In this document: positions 42,794 through 51,689 of the stretch, one piece after another
Layout: every line of letters begins with the position of its first letter
Position numbering within the stretch: position 1 is the stretch's first letter
Assembly (NCBI RefSeq): GCF_001243895.1
Contig: NZ_LN851186.1
Span: forward strand, 1,256,230 to 1,320,229
Origin: Bacillus testis
Lineage (GTDB): Bacteria; Bacillota; Bacilli; Bacillales; DSM-1321
Direction of reading: 5' to 3'
DNA: 64,000 nt
Program-made: the position numbers and the translations under genes
The notes under the pieces: generated by a model
Database searches by the model: none
What the model saw: only the letters and a program-made list of their open reading frames with translations
What the model was told of the DNA's origin: nothing

Positions 42794-44053
42794 TTATTTA
42801 TGCGCTAAATAATGGTCTCTGTTAATGACTTTACGCTCGATCATTTTGCCATTCTTGAGGGTTTCTAGATAGGTGACACTTTGGGTATGATCAGGCGTCT
42901 TGCTGACAATTGAGCTGTCCAGGCGGTAATCGACATTTGCCGGTTTGGCCTTGGCGGATGAATAGACTTTGAATGTCAGTGTTCCCGGTCCTACAACGCC
43001 CTCGATATAAACAGGGAAGGGATATGGATTGCTAAACTCCAAGTCTTTATAGGGAAATGCGATAGCTGCGTCTTGGCCGACAGGCACATAGCCTACGGTC
43101 ATGCTATGGTTATAGCGTTTATTAGGGATGATGCCTGCTTTGATGATGGCGTTGTACAGTGTGGTGCTTACTTGGCAAACCCCGCCTCCATAGCTTTCTA
43201 CGACCTTGCCCCCTTCATAGGTTCCAGCTGCTTTATATCCTTTATCGGCCGTTGTGTCTCCGACAAAATCATTGAAGCTGAAGCTTTCGCCAGGCATCAA
43301 TAAATAAGAGTCAATGGTCTCTGCTGCTATTTTTATATTTGTGTTTCTATTCAGTTCCTTGGCACCGGTTGTATAGTTCGTCGTAAAACTGCCGATGACA
43401 TTATGGACTGTCGTTAATGTTTCTTTTGTGATTTTTGCCGGTACTTGCTGCAACTGGGCTGCGACTGTTATATCTTCTTTGTTGTTTTTTTGCAGGGCTG
43501 CTGACAAATCTTGCCGTAGCTGATCTTGGTTAATCTGATAACCTTTCGTGTCATCCTTAATGGATACAAAGCCGTTTCGGATAGAAATGCTGGCATTCTG
43601 CGGTGCTTTCTTCATTTTTTGTTCGATATTTCCAACCCATTTATTCAAGAGATTTTCATTGATTGTGTACGTTAAATGATATTCTTTTCCTTTTTTTTCT
43701 TTAGCGAGTTTATATCGGGCCAGTAAGCCCTCATTTTTGCCGAAGGAATAGGCTTGATCCATTTTTTGTTTTGTGTCGTACTGGACGCCTATATTTTTTA
43801 AGGAAGTGGTAAATGTTTGATTACCCACCTTCACATTCACTTTAATTAAATCGTGCTTAGCGGTGACAGCTGCAAGCAATTTTGTTGCTTCTTCTTTTGT
43901 TTTGTTCGTTAAGTCTTGGCCTTCTACTGTCACATGCGGATAGAAGGTATCATTGTATAGATTGGCAGTCTTGTAAATATATCCATAAATGGCCCCTCCA
44001 GCAGCTAACACAACAATGGTCGCAGTGATGATCCACATATATATTTTTTTCAT
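42794..44053 (-). CDS. VanW-family cell-surface protein
   Basis: A 419-residue membrane-anchored protein: N-terminal helix (about 7-26), a peptidoglycan-binding_4-like region (about 40-210), then a VanW domain with SYLLMPGESFSFNDFVG and ESYGGGVCQVSTTLYNA, including the single conserved Cys, and a G5-like tail. It probably acts at the cell wall; exact role unknown (related to YoaR of B. subtilis). A GGAGGAATT precedes the ATG. Single gene. Confidence 0.87.
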   Translation of the reverse strand: MKKIYMWIITATIVVLAAGGAIYGYIYKTANLYNDTFYPHVTVEGQDLTNKTKEEATKLLAAVTAKHDLIKVNVKVGNQTFTTSLKNIGVQYDTKQKMDQAYSFGKNEGLLARYKLAKEKKGKEYHLTYTINENLLNKWVGNIEQKMKKAPQNASISIRNGFVSIKDDTKGYQINQDQLRQDLSAALQKNNKEDITVAAQLQQVPAKITKETLTTVHNVIGSFTTNYTTGAKELNRNTNIKIAAETIDSYLLMPGESFSFNDFVGDTTADKGYKAAGTYEGGKVVESYGGGVCQVSTTLYNAIIKAGIIPNKRYNHSMTVGYVPVGQDAAIAFPYKDLEFSNPYPFPVYIEGVVGPGTLTFKVYSSAKAKPANVDYRLDSSIVSKTPDHTQSVTYLETLKNGKMIERKVINRDHYLAHK

Positions 44054-44247
44054 ATCAGTATAAAATTCCTCCAGTTAGGTAGATTGCTAATCTGATGTAA
44101 CCCACAGAAGTGCAAGGGAATGAAATCGATATTACAATATTATTACCAAGGTTATATTTTTATTACAAACAATATGTTTTAGTTTACCATATTTTGAAGA
44201 TTATTGATAACAGTATCAATTTACTAAAATTGCAATAAATTGAAACT

Positions 44248-44302
44248 TACTATTCCTTGTCTTCACTCCCGTGTTGAAGTGGGCGTTTCTTTATCATTAT
44301 AA
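44248..44302 (+). repeat. Dispersed two-hairpin repeat, copy J (partial)
   Basis: TTACTATTCCTTGTCTTCAC, TCCCGTGTTGAAGTGGGCG, then TTATCATTATAAG. Right part only. Confidence 0.55.
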
Positions 44303-44415
44303 GTAAAGAATTCGGGCGTTATTGTATAAGATTAAGGACGAATCCAGTAAAATAAAGCTATGCTTTGGTCGGATGTTTAATGAAAGCTTCCTAATCGATA
44401 GGCAGCTTTTCAGCT

Positions 44416-44511
44416 ATAAAGTGAAGCTTGATCGTTGGGATTTTAGTTTATCCTACACTGATCATTCGTTGAAAACCGGATTACTCCGCTTATGTCTTAG
44501 AGCCGGTTAGC
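44416..44511 (+). repeat. Dispersed two-hairpin repeat, copy K
   Basis: ATAAAGTGAAGCTTGATCGT, TTAGTTTATCCTACACTGAT, CATTCGTTGAAAACCGG, then CTTATGTCTTAGAGCCGGTTAG; the inner hairpin is lost. Confidence 0.65.
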
Positions 44512-44618
44512 ATGAGATGAATGAAACAAAAGTGCTGCCAAGGCTAAGATTATCGCCTGGCGATTTTTTTAGTGTGGCGTTATGTTATAGAGAATCCGTG
44601 ACAGGAGAGGGGGATGGG

Positions 44619-46961
44619 ATGAACTCTATTATTTCGATATCCGTCAAACAATTGGTTGAATTTGTCCTGAAAAGCGGAAGCATTGATACAGCTTTCGTGG
44701 CAGGACAGGATAGAGCCGCAGAAGGGACAAGGCTGCATCGACTTTTGCAGAAGCGGGAGGGAGACCATTATCAAGCAGAGGTCCCGTTAGCAGTCGATTA
44801 TGCTTACAAAGGCATTACGTATCATATAGAAGGGCGTGCGGACGGCATTTATGAAGAGAGGGGAATGTATGCTGTCGATGAAATAAAGTCAACGAGCCTT
44901 CCACTGCACCGGATAGACGAATATCATAATCCGAGACATTGGGCACAGGCTATTTGCTACGGATTTATTTATGCCAAGGAAACGAGCCTGAAGGAGATGA
45001 ATATCCGTCTCCGCTATATTGAGGCAGGTACTGAGGAAGTGAAAGCATTCGAGCATATCTATACGTATGAAGAACTGGAAAAAGAGTTTATTCGTTATAT
45101 TGATTTATACGAAAAATGGGCACGCTTCCAGCTCGAATGGAAAGAAACAAGGGATGCTTCAATCAAGGCCCTTGATTTTCCGTTTAGCCAATATAGAAAA
45201 GGCCAGAGACAATTTGCCGGGGTAGTCTATAAGGGCATTAAGCATAAAGCAAAAGTTTTCGCTGAGGCCCCCACCGGAACCGGGAAAACAATGTCTACTC
45301 TATTTCCTTCCATTAAAGCAATGGGGGAAGGAGAAACTGGAAAGATCTTTTACCTGACAGCCAAGACCATCACCAGACAGGCAGCGGAAGGAGCAATTCT
45401 TCGTATGAAGGAAAAAGGCCTGCGCATCAAGAGTTTGGTGCTGACAGCCAAAGATAAAATATGCTTGATGGAAGAGCGCAATTGTACGCCTGAGTATTGC
45501 CCTTTTGCCGATGGTTATTACGACCGCGTCAATGATGCCTTATTTGACATGATCACAAACCATGATCATCTCTCAAGGGACGTGATTGAACATTACGCCA
45601 AGGAATATGCACTCTGCCCGTTTGAATTGTCGCTTGATGCCACATTTTGGTGCGATATTATCATTTGCGACTATAACTATGTCTTCAACCCGCATGTTTA
45701 TATAAAGCGGTTGTTTATGGATGGTGCACGGACGGGGGTATTCCTGATTGATGAAGCGCATAATCTGGTTGACCGGGCAAGAGAGATGTATTCCTTCCAA
45801 TTGGAAAAATCCATGTTCCTGTCGCTCCGCAAAGCAATCAGCAAAAGCGAAAAGAAACTGAGAAAAGCTATTAATAGGCTACACATCTATTTTCTTGAGT
45901 TGGAAAAAAAGTGTGGGGAGGAAGGTTTCTATACACAAAGCGAAATGCCTGCCGATTTGGATGAAGTGATTGAACAAGCAGTGCTGGCATGTAAGGAATT
46001 TTTACTGCAGCGTATCGGGGAAGAAGTGGGAAATGAGGTATTGCAGGTCTATCTTCAATTATTGGCCTTCCAAAAAATTTCCGGCCTATACGGAGAGCAA
46101 TACCGCATCTTTGTTCAAAAGGATAAGTATGATTCCACCCTGTCGCTCTTGTGCCTAGATCCGTCGCTTTTATTGAAGAAAGTGATGAAGCTGGCTAAAT
46201 CCACCATTCTTTTTTCTGCCACGCTGACGCCTTTGGACTATTTCTCTGCCGTTCTTGGAGGGGATGAAGATAGTAAACATTACAGGCTTTCATCTCCTTT
46301 TGATCCAGCTTCTGCCCTTATATGCATAAATGGTTCCATCAGCACTAAATATAGAGACCGTCCAGACAGCTTTAAACCGATTGCGCAAGCGATTGGTCAG
46401 ATGGCAAAAGCTAAAACAGGAAATTATATGGTCTTTTTTCCGTCTTATAAATATATGGAAGAGGTACATGCCTCTTTTGCCTCACTTTATCCGGACGTGA
46501 AAACGATTCTCCAGCAAAGCAGCATGGAGGAAAAAGAGCGCGAGGATTTTCTATCATCATTTGTTGAAGATCCAAATGAGACAATGATTGCATTCTGTAT
46601 CTTGGGAGGAATATTTTCTGAGGGGGTCGATCTTAAAGGAAGCCGTCTGATCGGGGCTATCATTGTAGGGGTCGGGCTGCCGCAGTTCGATCGAGAAAGA
46701 GAGCTTCTTAGAAGGTATTATGATGCCGCAGGGGGCATGGGCTACCAGTTTGCCTATACATTCCCGGGAATGAACCGGGTCCTGCAGGCTGCGGGCCGTG
46801 TCATCAGGGATGATAGCGACAGAGGTGTTATTCTCTTAATCGATAGCCGCTACCAGACGCAAACATATCGGCAACTCTTCCCAGAACAGTGGAATGGGCA
46901 TCATATCGTGTCTGTTCCGCCTCTTTTTCAGCGTCAACTGGAAGAGTTTTGGAGTCATTAA
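44619..46961 (+). CDS. PD-(D/E)xK nuclease fused to XPD/DinG-type helicase
   Basis: A 780-residue protein. Residues about 1-170 form a Cas4/PDDEXK-like nuclease with Asp75 and DEIK at 87-90. The rest is an XPD/DinG helicase: Walker A APTGTGKT at 217-224, four Cys (282, 289, 294, 333) placed to hold a 4Fe-4S cluster, DEAH at 378-381, and a second motor domain with LFSATLTPL and AAGRVIRD. It likely processes DNA ends or structures during repair. I start at ATG 44619 behind ACAGGAGAGGG; an upstream in-frame ATG lies at the edge of repeat copy K. Confidence 0.88.
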   Translation: MNSIISISVKQLVEFVLKSGSIDTAFVAGQDRAAEGTRLHRLLQKREGDHYQAEVPLAVDYAYKGITYHIEGRADGIYEERGMYAVDEIKSTSLPLHRIDEYHNPRHWAQAICYGFIYAKETSLKEMNIRLRYIEAGTEEVKAFEHIYTYEELEKEFIRYIDLYEKWARFQLEWKETRDASIKALDFPFSQYRKGQRQFAGVVYKGIKHKAKVFAEAPTGTGKTMSTLFPSIKAMGEGETGKIFYLTAKTITRQAAEGAILRMKEKGLRIKSLVLTAKDKICLMEERNCTPEYCPFADGYYDRVNDALFDMITNHDHLSRDVIEHYAKEYALCPFELSLDATFWCDIIICDYNYVFNPHVYIKRLFMDGARTGVFLIDEAHNLVDRAREMYSFQLEKSMFLSLRKAISKSEKKLRKAINRLHIYFLELEKKCGEEGFYTQSEMPADLDEVIEQAVLACKEFLLQRIGEEVGNEVLQVYLQLLAFQKISGLYGEQYRIFVQKDKYDSTLSLLCLDPSLLLKKVMKLAKSTILFSATLTPLDYFSAVLGGDEDSKHYRLSSPFDPASALICINGSISTKYRDRPDSFKPIAQAIGQMAKAKTGNYMVFFPSYKYMEEVHASFASLYPDVKTILQQSSMEEKEREDFLSSFVEDPNETMIAFCILGGIFSEGVDLKGSRLIGAIIVGVGLPQFDRERELLRRYYDAAGGMGYQFAYTFPGMNRVLQAAGRVIRDDSDRGVILLIDSRYQTQTYRQLFPEQWNGHHIVSVPPLFQRQLEEFWSH

Positions 46962-46998
46962 AAGCTGTAAACAGGAACATGCCTGTCTGCGGCTTTTT
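46961..46998 (+). terminator. Terminator of the nuclease-helicase gene
   Basis: Bipartite hairpin AAAGC..ACAGG paired with CCTGT..GCTTT, then TTTTT. Confidence 0.6.
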
Positions 46999-47288
46999 AT
47001 TTTTTTGCTTTTTTCGCAGAAAGCAAATATTGAATTTTCCCCAAGATGCCCCCTTCTTTTTTGATACGATCTATGTCTGTGTTTCTGTCTTTTGGGGTGG
47101 ATATAAGCTAGCTATGACAGAAAAGAATGTGGAATGGGGCTAAATGACTGAATGAAAGGCCCTCGGTCGCAGACGTGACTGGCGGAAGCCTCGGTATATC
47201 CACCTAATTTAAGGGGATTAATGATCTAAAATAGATATGAACTCCTTTTCTCAGTATAATGAAAAGATGTGCTAAAGGGGAAAAAACA
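46999..47288. other. Gap without a supported gene
   Basis: No frame with a ribosome site. TATAAT at 47256-47261 is the probable -10 for the next gene. Confidence 0.5.
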
Positions 47289-47957
47289 ATGACTATATCG
47301 AAGAGTTTAAAGTACATTCCACTAGCCTTCTTATTGTTCGGAGGATCGGCCGTTTATGGCATGAAGAATGGACTTCCTTGGAAAAAAAAGGCCGTTGCCT
47401 ATGAAATAGAAAATATACTAGAAGATCGTTATCATGAAGCATTTATTATCCATAAACAATATAAGAATCCACATACAGGCGATTATGGAATCATCGTTTC
47501 GTCAAAAGGCAACACTGGACTTACATTTAAAGGGGAAAAGAATCGCCTTCTGAACGAAGTGCAGGACGATTACATGCCGCAAAAATGGCTGGGACAGTTT
47601 CATACGGAGTTGGATGAAGGCCTTACTAAACTTAACCCGCAAATGACTACATTAAAAGTCAATGTCAAAGGGGGGCTACGCTACTATATGAAAAACCAAA
47701 CAAACCGTTCCTATTCTGAAAGCAATGCCTTGTTTACCGTTATTTTTATGACTGACAGAAAGTTGAACAATGACAATAAGCTCTGGAACCAGATTGACAA
47801 AACGGCTATTTACTTGCAGAATCATGTGGAAAACGCAAACCTCATCTATCGCTTTGAAGGCCAAAAAGAAATCAGCTGCAAGTCCGAACAGGTGAATATG
47901 GTTCAGAATAAAGGCGATGCCAAAAAAATGTGTGTCTTTCAGAAATCAACGAAATAA
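47289..47957 (+). CDS. Hypothetical membrane-anchored or secreted protein
   Basis: A 222-residue protein with a hydrophobic N-terminal segment (LKYIPLAFLLFGGSAVYGM, about 7-25) and a basic, soluble domain rich in Lys/Asn. Two Cys near the end (ISCKSEQ, KMCVFQ) could form a disulfide outside the cell. No family recognised. ATG at 47289 is 10 bases after AAAGGGG; the frame also extends 10 codons upstream. Confidence 0.65.
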   Translation: MTISKSLKYIPLAFLLFGGSAVYGMKNGLPWKKKAVAYEIENILEDRYHEAFIIHKQYKNPHTGDYGIIVSSKGNTGLTFKGEKNRLLNEVQDDYMPQKWLGQFHTELDEGLTKLNPQMTTLKVNVKGGLRYYMKNQTNRSYSESNALFTVIFMTDRKLNNDNKLWNQIDKTAIYLQNHVENANLIYRFEGQKEISCKSEQVNMVQNKGDAKKMCVFQKSTK

Positions 47958-48086
47958 TAGGTATGCCAAGCTGCATCATTCTGATTATTTTTAATATTTC
48001 GCTATTATAAAATAGTGGGAAATGATAGGCTTCTTTGCTATGATGAAGGAAAGACATCATCTTAGGAGACAGAGGGTGAAGGCAGC

Positions 48087-48626
48087 ATGTTGGATAAACT
48101 TGAGCATTATTCTGGCGATCTTCATATAATGGAGACGGAGCATACTCTCATGAGGGAGTTTAATCCATCCATTCTTCTGTATTTGAGCCATAGTAACAGA
48201 CTCAATGAAGCTTTATCTTTCCTGGAATTTGAAGAAGAAAGACAGTTTAAGCATTTTATCGAAAAATTTGATACATATAACGGCAAGAACGGCATTGTCA
48301 GCTTTAGGATATGGCAGATTTGGGCTAAAAAGAATGGAAAATTGCTTGGGTTCATCGGTTTTCCAATCTGGCATATTGACAGGAAACACGCCATTTTGGA
48401 AGGAAACCTGCCTACGGGGGAAGCGTATATATCCGAAGTGATTCCTTTAATGATCCAAGAAGGTTTTACTGCGATGCACCTTTCTACTATTGAGACCAAA
48501 TTACTTTTGCAATCATCCTTTTGGAGGCAATCCCTCGAAAGGATTTTCTCAGTTAAAAGCCCAGATAATTGGCAGTTGACTATTGAGGAATGGCAAAGAA
48601 GCAGGGGGGTATTGCCGTGTTTTTAA
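48087..48626 (+). CDS. Hypothetical protein, possibly GNAT-like
   Basis: A 179-residue soluble protein starting MLDKLEHYSGDLHIMETEH. The middle (SFRIWQIWAKKNGKLLGFIGF, then HAILEGNLPTGEAYISEVIP) resembles the strands of an acetyltransferase fold, but the acetyl-CoA loop is not evident, so I leave the function open. AGGGTGAAGG precedes the ATG. The following STAS gene is 109 bases downstream. Confidence 0.6.
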   Translation: MLDKLEHYSGDLHIMETEHTLMREFNPSILLYLSHSNRLNEALSFLEFEEERQFKHFIEKFDTYNGKNGIVSFRIWQIWAKKNGKLLGFIGFPIWHIDRKHAILEGNLPTGEAYISEVIPLMIQEGFTAMHLSTIETKLLLQSSFWRQSLERIFSVKSPDNWQLTIEEWQRSRGVLPCF

Positions 48627-48735
48627 GAGCAGAAGAAAAGGGGCAAAACAAATTCTTTAGGATCGGCCTCATCTAAGTGATAGAATAGGATGAATAAAGA
48701 TTGTAAGAATGAACGTGTTCAAATGAGGAGGCACT

Positions 48736-49233
48736 ATGGACCAATTAAAGGTTTTACAGCAAGAGAATGATCGTTTAAGAGAGGAATTGGAGAAAAGCCA
48801 GAGCCTTGTTAAAGACATATCGGCTCCGATTATACCATCTATCCTTCCAGAGACGATTCTTGTACCGATTGTAGGCAATTTATTTCCTGAACGGTTTGAT
48901 GTCATTAATGCAAAAGTTTTGAAAGCGGCTAATGCAGAAAATGTAACGACTGTCGTCATGGATTTTACAGCCATCACGGAAAAGGAACTGGAAGGCCTTG
49001 AAAGCTTTGCCCATCATGCAAACGACTTGAAGGAGGCCCTGCATTTGATGGGTGTGAAATTAGTCTTTGTCGGGTTTGGCCCTAAGTTGACTCTTACCTT
49101 ACTGCAGTCCGATCTGGCAAACGATAAAAATCTGGAAACCTATCTCACTTTCAAACAGGCACTGGAGACACTTGCTGCCAAGAGAGGATATGGATTCGTC
49201 AAGCTCAACGAACAAAACTCAACCACCTGGTGA
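48736..49233 (+). CDS. STAS-domain protein, RsbR/RsbS-like, without phospho-threonines
   Basis: A 165-residue protein: short coiled coil (LKVLQQENDRLREELEKSQ), then a STAS domain with ETILVPIVGNLFPERFDVIN, VVMDFTAITEKELEGLESFA and GVKLVFVGFGPKLTLTLL. It has the RsbR-type STAS layout, but the positions of the two regulatory Thr are Glu/Leu-rich (EKELEGLE) and Gly-Phe (VGFGP), so the RsbT-dependent switch is probably absent. It may be a stressosome scaffold or unrelated anti-sigma partner. GAGGAGGC precedes the ATG. Confidence 0.78.
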   Translation: MDQLKVLQQENDRLREELEKSQSLVKDISAPIIPSILPETILVPIVGNLFPERFDVINAKVLKAANAENVTTVVMDFTAITEKELEGLESFAHHANDLKEALHLMGVKLVFVGFGPKLTLTLLQSDLANDKNLETYLTFKQALETLAAKRGYGFVKLNEQNSTTW

Positions 49234-49249
49234 AGCCGGGTGGTTTTTT
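49221..49249 (+). terminator. Terminator overlapping the end of the STAS gene
   Basis: AACCACCTGG paired with CCGGGTGGTT, then TTTTT. Confidence 0.88.
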
Positions 49250-49595
49250 TGTCTTTGTTTATGTTACAAAAGGCAGCTATTTGAAATCATCCGAGCTTAA
49301 ATGTATGCCCATGAAAAGTTGCTTAGTTTAAACGGCTAGAATGCTAACATAATTCGATTTTCTTTCCTTAATGTCTCTGAGGATTTTATTGATTTCATAG
49401 ATACAATCTTTATTGACGGTTGTGATTTATAGGGGCAGCTTTTTTTATTGCAGTACTAGTGGAGAATTTCACTTTATACTCCAATCGTAAAATTGTCGAA
49501 ACTGCCAAAATTGTCTAAGGAGGAGGTATAGTATAATAGATTTGGAGAAAAAGAGACAGGTAAAGAAAAAAGCGAATGCAGAGGAAGTGGCATAT
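49250..49595. other. Upstream region of hemY with a twin direct repeat
   Basis: AAAATTGTC occurs at 49486-49494 and 49507-49515, 21 bases apart. TTGTCT (49511-49516) and TATAAT (49532-49537) form a SigA-like promoter with a 15-base spacer, which shares bases with AAGGAGGAGG (49517-49526). I see no other gene. Confidence 0.4.
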
Positions 49596-51002
49596 GTGAA
49601 AAGAATAGCGGTGATCGGCGGGGGAATAACGGGCTTAACTGCTTTATATGAATTGCAGAAAGCAAAGCGCAGGCAGAATCTGGACATAGAACTGATCTTG
49701 ATTGAAAAGAACAGTCGCCTTGGCGGCAAGATTGCTTCTTATCATAAAGATGGATTCATTATGGAAACGGGAGCTGACTCCATTGTGGCGCGTAAAGATA
49801 ATGTGATGTACCTGGTGGACGAACTCGGCCTTCAAGATGATCTTGTATATAATGCGACTGGGCTTTCTTATATTTGCACGGATGGGGAATTGCATGCTAT
49901 CCCTGAGGACTCGGTTTTTGGCATCCCTTTGAATGAAGAAGCACTGCACGCTTCGACCCTTCTATCGGAAAACGCAAAAAGAGAAGTGCTGAAGGAGGCA
50001 AGCCTGCCCAATCGTTCATTTACTAAAGAGGATTCAATTGGAGATTTCCTGGAATACTTCCTTGGCAAGGAAATGGTGGATAGGCAAATTGCCCCCGTTT
50101 TGTCGGGCGTATATTCCGGCGATTTGCACCAATTATCGATCGAATCCACCTTGCCATTTTTGCTAGATTATAAGAATGAATACGGCAGCATTTTGAAAGG
50201 GTTAGAAGCTAATCAAGCACAGTTTAAGCGTGCTGGCAATAAAAAATTCATCTCTTTTAGAAATGGTTTATCAACCGTGGTTGATGCCTTTGAAGAAGTT
50301 CTTTCCGATGTCTCTTTTCATAAAGGGCAAGGGTCAACTTCAATTGTGCCGGCTTCGGAGGGATATAGAATCAAGCTTGAAGATGGCGCAAGTATTGAGG
50401 CGGATTACGTCGTTGTGGCGACAGAGCACCAGGCTGCGCAGCAGATGCTTGCTTCCAAGGAATTGGATCAGGTATTCAACTCCTTCCATGATAAATCCTT
50501 AATCAGTATCTATATGGCTTTTGATGTGGCAGGCAACGTTCTTCCTGCAAATGGTACTGGGTTTATTGCTGCAGAAGACAGCGGATTGCTGTGCAATGCA
50601 TGCACATGGACCAGCGCTAAATGGCCGAATACGTCTCGGGATGGGCGCTTGCTAGTACGGCTTTTTTATAAGAATACGTTAAGCAATTTTGACGAACTGC
50701 TAAAGATGGATGAAGAAACACTCATAGAGACTGCCTTGCAAGATGTCCAGAAAGGGTTATCCTTATCGGCCCGCCCTATGTTCACCAAGGTGACTAAATG
50801 GCTGGATATAATGCCTGTTTATAATTTGTCTCATCCGGAAGCAGTGAAGGAATTAGAAGAAAAAATGAGTGCCCTTTTTCCTGGAGTAATGCTTGCTGGC
50901 TGTTCTTATTATGGAGTTGGTATTGCTGATTGCATCACGAATGGGCGAAGAACAGCTGCTTCTATAGTAAAGAAAATAGGATTATTACAAAAGCAGGTTT
51001 AA
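49596..51002 (+). CDS. hemY: Copro-/protoporphyrinogen oxidase (HemY/CgoX)
   Basis: A 468-residue FAD enzyme of the coproporphyrin-dependent haem pathway. It begins with the dinucleotide motif IAVIGGGITGLTALYEL, has LGGKIASYHKDGFIMETGAD and ends AGCSYYGVGIADCITNGRRTA. In Gram-positives it oxidises coproporphyrinogen III to coproporphyrin III. The GTG at 49596 gives the family length and N-terminus and has GAGGAAG upstream; a TTG at 49542 would add 18 basic residues behind AAGGAGGAGG at long spacing. It is not next to hemE/hemH here, unlike B. subtilis. Confidence 0.9.
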   Translation: MKRIAVIGGGITGLTALYELQKAKRRQNLDIELILIEKNSRLGGKIASYHKDGFIMETGADSIVARKDNVMYLVDELGLQDDLVYNATGLSYICTDGELHAIPEDSVFGIPLNEEALHASTLLSENAKREVLKEASLPNRSFTKEDSIGDFLEYFLGKEMVDRQIAPVLSGVYSGDLHQLSIESTLPFLLDYKNEYGSILKGLEANQAQFKRAGNKKFISFRNGLSTVVDAFEEVLSDVSFHKGQGSTSIVPASEGYRIKLEDGASIEADYVVVATEHQAAQQMLASKELDQVFNSFHDKSLISIYMAFDVAGNVLPANGTGFIAAEDSGLLCNACTWTSAKWPNTSRDGRLLVRLFYKNTLSNFDELLKMDEETLIETALQDVQKGLSLSARPMFTKVTKWLDIMPVYNLSHPEAVKELEEKMSALFPGVMLAGCSYYGVGIADCITNGRRTAASIVKKIGLLQKQV

Positions 51003-51020
51003 GGATGTCTGCTTAAAGCC

Positions 51021-51060
51021 AAATAGAAAAAGGAGCTGTTGCCAGCTCCTTTTTCTATTT
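51021..51060. terminator. Bidirectional terminator between hemY and the PadR gene
   Basis: Perfect 18-base arms AAATAGAAAAAGGAGCTG and CAGCTCCTTTTTCTATTT with a TTGC loop. Confidence 0.92.
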
Positions 51061-51088
51061 GGTGATTTTTTGGCCATTAGGTTGTCAG

Positions 51089-51619
51089 TCAATACGTTTG
51101 GATAAGCTTGAGCAGTTTTTCCATCCACTGGATGTTGAATGCCGAGTTACTGAATGCATGATCACTGATGAATTGAACTTTTTCGTCGCATAATTTGTCA
51201 TTTTCTTGTTCTCTCAGAGCGGAATATTCCTGCCAGCGCTGTTTTTCTTTTTGAATGGTATCTTCAAAGAGGAAGGCAGCCTTGGCGGGATCGACAAAAT
51301 CCAATAAATAGATGGAAATATAGAGGTCCTGGATATTTGTAAGACTCTTGAAGCTATCATAAATATCCAGTTCAAGGGCTTGCCTTCCTGATTTTGTGAT
51401 CGTATACAACGTTTTATCCGGACGGTTCTTTTCGTGGATTATTTCAACCGATTCGATGAGCCCTTTTTTCTGAAGTGCTTCGAAATTATAGTAGAACTTT
51501 CCTTCGCTCATTCCGGTGAGATTATTAATTGGAAGAGCATCAAGCAGCTTCTTTTTTATCATATAAGGATAATTGTTCCCTTTGGCCAATGTCCCTAATA
51601 TAAATAAACGGATAGACAA
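51089..51619 (-). CDS. PadR-family transcriptional regulator
   Basis: A 176-residue regulator: N-terminal winged helix (IRLFILGTLAKGNNYPYMIKK, GMSEGKFYYNFEALQKKGLI, KTLYTITKSGRQAL) and a C-terminal helical dimer domain (about 95-176), as in PadR proteins with the Vir_act_alpha_C tail. Such repressors usually control adjacent transporter or stress genes. GAAGGGAG precedes the ATG. It lies 70 bases downstream of the ABC-2-type gene on the same strand, probably co-transcribed, and the palindrome at 52901-52920 is its likely site. Confidence 0.87.
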   Translation of the reverse strand: MSIRLFILGTLAKGNNYPYMIKKKLLDALPINNLTGMSEGKFYYNFEALQKKGLIESVEIIHEKNRPDKTLYTITKSGRQALELDIYDSFKSLTNIQDLYISIYLLDFVDPAKAAFLFEDTIQKEKQRWQEYSALREQENDKLCDEKVQFISDHAFSNSAFNIQWMEKLLKLIQTY

Positions 51620-51689
51620 TTATGAAACTCCCTTCTTGAAAACGATTCCTTGCATTGTTCAATTCCATCATAGCAAAAATTCAGGTGAA

